Below are positions 31,931-33,716 of a stretch of DNA of 33,716 nucleotides, piece by piece (within the stretch, counting starts at the first letter, position 1; the number at the start of each line of letters is the position of its first letter). This stretch comes from Kofleriaceae bacterium (GTDB lineage: Bacteria > Myxococcota_A > Polyangia > Haliangiales > Haliangiaceae). The stretch spans positions 1 to 33,716 of the forward strand of contig JALHPV010000044.1 in the NCBI GenBank assembly GCA_022842285.1. Reading direction: 5' to 3'. A program made the position numbers and the translations under genes. A model generated the notes under the pieces. That model made no database searches. It was given only the letters and a program-made list of their open reading frames with translations, and was not told where the DNA came from.

Positions 31931-32647
31931 ATGACGGTGTTCAGGAGACTGGTCGGGATCGCGCTGGTGGCAGGATGCGCCGGGCCGCGCGCGACAGGAC
32001 CGACGACGGCAGGCGTGCTGGGGGCGAAGCGGGTCGTGACCTACGAGTTCGACTCGTCGGTCGAGGGCCACCACGTGCCCGCGTGGCGCCCCACCTGTCG
32101 CCAGCTGGTGCTGGAGGAGGTCGTGACGCGGGTCGAGAACGGACAGGAGCTGGAGCTACAGGTCCAGATCGTCGGGGGCAGTGACGAGGCGCTCTGCAAT
32201 GTGGGTCGATCGGTCCGCATCGTAGGCCCGGCGACGACCGCCCGCGCCGTGACGATCGAGGCGACGCCCCCGCTCGACCCTGCGATCCAGGGGCGGCTCC
32301 AGTATCTCCATGGCGCACTGGGAACGAGCGACGGTCCGTTCTCCCTCGCGCTCGTCAGCCTGCCGTGGGACGCGCCCGCGGCCACCATCACCGTCGGCGA
32401 TCAGATCCTCGTCGAGCGCAGCACCAACGAGTCGGACCGGTTCGGACCTGAGCCCTCGGAGGGCTCGAGCTTCCGGCAGACCCGGATGCGTCAGCGCGTG
32501 ACGGATCGCGCACTGGTGTGCGCGTCCACGAGCTACACCTCCCACGGCGTCAACTTCGAGTACGGCGGGTGGTCGCAGAACTTGTCCGAGTCGATCCAGA
32601 TCGACGACGGCCAGGGCACGGCGAGCTGCGCGCCCACCGTCGAGTGA
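31931..32647 (+). CDS. Lipoprotein, unknown function
   Basis: 238 residues with a signal peptide ending in lipobox LVAGC (lipidated Cys16). The mature part is predicted beta-rich, with three or four cysteines (RPTCRQ, EALCNVG, LVCAST, ASCAP) that may form disulfides, and no recognised domain. It starts 17 bases after the membrane-protein gene and probably shares its transcript. A much longer frame running in from 29177 is an artefact of GC-rich sequence. Confidence 0.75.
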   Translation: MTVFRRLVGIALVAGCAGPRATGPTTAGVLGAKRVVTYEFDSSVEGHHVPAWRPTCRQLVLEEVVTRVENGQELELQVQIVGGSDEALCNVGRSVRIVGPATTARAVTIEATPPLDPAIQGRLQYLHGALGTSDGPFSLALVSLPWDAPAATITVGDQILVERSTNESDRFGPEPSEGSSFRQTRMRQRVTDRALVCASTSYTSHGVNFEYGGWSQNLSESIQIDDGQGTASCAPTVE

Positions 32648-32677
32648 AACGATTTCGCTTTGACTCGGGCCGAGGCG

Positions 32678-32683
32678 TACGCT
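32678..32683 (+). promoter_or_regulatory. Candidate -10 box (TACGCT) for the DUF1275 gene
   Basis: TACGCT ends 9 bases before GTG 32693. A TTGACT at 32660 is a good -35 sequence, but the 12-base spacing is too short for the pair to work together. Confidence 0.25.
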
Positions 32684-32692
32684 GGCGGGGCC

Positions 32693-33463
32693 GTGTTCCG
32701 TCACGAGGGCTCCGAGCGAACCCACCATCATGATCTCCAGCTCGCAGGGTTTCTCGCGCTCGTCGCGGGCTTCGTGAACTCGGCCGGCTTCATCTTCATC
32801 GGCTCGTTCACCTCGCACGTGACCGGCAACGTGGGCCGCTTCGCCGACGACCTCGTCTCGAACCTCTCCGCCGCGCCGTTCGCGCTCCTGCTGGTGGCGG
32901 CGTACTTCGCGGGGACCTTCATCGCGAGCATGGCGATCGAGAGCAATGTGGTGCGGGCCCGGTCTCGCGTCTACGGTGGGCTGCTGCTCCTCGAGGCGAT
33001 GCTGCTCGTGAGCTTCGCCCTGCTGTCGCACGTGATGGACACGCGCAACCCGCGGTTCCACGACGTGCAGGCGGTCCTGCTCTGCATCGCCATGGGGATG
33101 CAGAACAGCTTCGTGACTCGCCTCTCGGGCGCCGTGGTCCGCACCACACACCTCACCGGTATCGTCACGGACCTCGGCATCGAGTCGGCGCGCTGGTTCC
33201 GGCACTGGCGCGCGCGGATCGCGGAGCGGACGAAGCTACGCCTCGTCGCGGGCGACGCCCCCGCGGCGGCCCCCCTCGCCTCTCGTACTCATCTGCTGCT
33301 GATGATCGTCGTCACGTTCCTCGTCGGCAGCGTGGTCGGCGCGGTGAGCGCGGCGCGTCTCGGTGCGCTGGCCCTGCTCGTCCCGTCCGCGTTGCTAGTC
33401 GCCGGCAGCGGCTACGCGTTCCGGGCGGGCGGAGATCTGCGGTTGCGCCGAGATGTAGCGTAG
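32693..33463 (+). CDS. DUF1275 (YoaK-family) membrane protein
   Basis: 256 residues with about six membrane helices. The family signature is clear: GFVNSAGFIFIG followed by SHVTGNVGRFADDL near residues 30-55, and later GMQNSFVTRLSG and VVRTTHLTGIVTDLGIE. YoaK/DUF1275 proteins are inner-membrane proteins of unknown transport or signalling role. The N-terminus has three His in a row (THHHD) before the first helix. GTG 32693 gives a short cytoplasmic N-terminus; the in-frame TTG at 32660 is an alternative. Its last 69 bases overlap, in antisense, the end of the GGDEF gene. Confidence 0.92.
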   Translation: MFRHEGSERTHHHDLQLAGFLALVAGFVNSAGFIFIGSFTSHVTGNVGRFADDLVSNLSAAPFALLLVAAYFAGTFIASMAIESNVVRARSRVYGGLLLLEAMLLVSFALLSHVMDTRNPRFHDVQAVLLCIAMGMQNSFVTRLSGAVVRTTHLTGIVTDLGIESARWFRHWRARIAERTKLRLVAGDAPAAAPLASRTHLLLMIVVTFLVGSVVGAVSAARLGALALLVPSALLVAGSGYAFRAGGDLRLRRDVA

Positions 33464-33716
33464 CGGTCCGATCGGCGTCTGCTTCCGCGCCCGCTTGGCC
33501 TCGTACATGCGCGTGTCGGCCTCGCTGATCAGATCGTCGAGCGAGCGGACTTCGCCCGGTGCGAGCCACGCCGTGCCCAGGCTCACGGCGAGCCGATCCC
33601 CCCCGATCGGAGGCGAAGCGTCCGTCGCGATGCGCAGCCGCTCGACCACCCTGGCGAGCTGCTCCTCGGTCACGTTGTAGACGAGCGCCGCGTACTCGTC
33701 GCCCCCGAGACGGGCG
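33395..33716 (-). CDS. GGDEF-domain protein, 5' part beyond window edge
   Basis: The last 106 codons of a protein whose start lies outside the window. It opens with RLGGDEYAALVYN, the GGDEY active-site motif of diguanylate cyclases, which make cyclic di-GMP from two GTP. Downstream features also fit the second half of the domain: LAVSLGTAWL, then LDDLISEADTRMYEAKRARK. About 25 further residues form a Pro/Arg-rich tail. The active site therefore looks intact as far as it can be seen. The N-terminal sensory part is unknown. It is convergent with the DUF1275 gene and overlaps it by 69 bases. Confidence 0.9.
   Translation of the reverse strand, partial: ARLGGDEYAALVYNVTEEQLARVVERLRIATDASPPIGGDRLAVSLGTAWLAPGEVRSLDDLISEADTRMYEAKRARKQTPIGPLRYISAQPQISARPERVAAAGD

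Noticed and set aside
29177-32647. A plus-strand open frame of about 1156 codons
   Set aside because: It runs antisense through one gene and out of frame through another before joining the lipoprotein frame. Its translation is dominated by Arg/Pro/Ala runs typical of GC-rich shadow frames. Only its last 238 codons (from 31931) are a gene.
32660-32683. TTGACT and TACGCT as a complete -35/-10 promoter
   Set aside because: The spacer is only 12 bases, too short for a sigma-70 promoter.
1-33716. Phage, integrative element or classic defence island
   Set aside because: No integrase, transposase, attachment repeats, restriction, toxin-antitoxin or Cas genes are seen, and composition is uniform. 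The RecD2/HAD-ATPase pair is the only candidate of that kind.

Overview
The window is about 33.7 kb of very GC-rich, densely packed bacterial DNA. Three eukaryote-type Ser/Thr kinases, several two-component proteins, many lipoproteins of no recognised family and a GGDEF protein point to a myxobacterium-like member of the Myxococcota. A Haliangium/Kofleria-type relative is my best guess; this is inference, as there is no rRNA or other phylogenetic marker here. I see no tRNA, rRNA, CRISPR array, insertion sequence, phage gene or gene-free stretch longer than about 220 bases.

Left block (1-6063, minus strand): a compact five-gene cluster running enoyl-CoA hydratase-like protein, small Cys-rich lipoprotein, RecD2 helicase, a HAD phosphatase fused to a HerA/VirB4-type ATPase, and a Ser/Thr kinase cut by the window edge. 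The RecD2 plus HAD-ATPase pair is the best candidate for an uncharacterised DNA-processing module.

Centre-left (6115-17196, plus strand): a small membrane protein, 6-phosphofructokinase, a hybrid PAS histidine kinase, an OmpR-type regulator with its sensor kinase, then a translationally coupled MacA-ATPase-permease-TolC tripartite export operon ending in a leucine-rich-repeat gene. The sensors probably control the exporter. The TolC homologue carries a Cys-bracketed, calcium-loop-like insertion in a predicted surface loop.

Centre-right (17328-25988): a large secreted lipoprotein of unknown family, convergent with a transmembrane Ser/Thr kinase; radC; an outer-membrane barrel candidate convergent with a TatT-like lipoprotein; and a single-domain response regulator divergent from a six-TM protein that looks like a histidine kinase without its ATPase domain or phospho-accepting His.

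Right block (25994-33716): a minus-strand cluster of a winged-helix-like unknown protein, trigger factor with a His-rich tail, and a Ser/Thr kinase with a coiled-coil tail of about 220 residues. It diverges from a plus-strand run of a GT-C/DUF2723-like membrane protein, a lipoprotein and a DUF1275 protein. A GGDEF protein is truncated at the right edge.

Across the window at least ten starts are preceded 6-9 bases upstream by a TANNNT box with no Shine-Dalgarno sequence, suggesting widespread leaderless or near-leaderless transcription. I used this to choose several starts.
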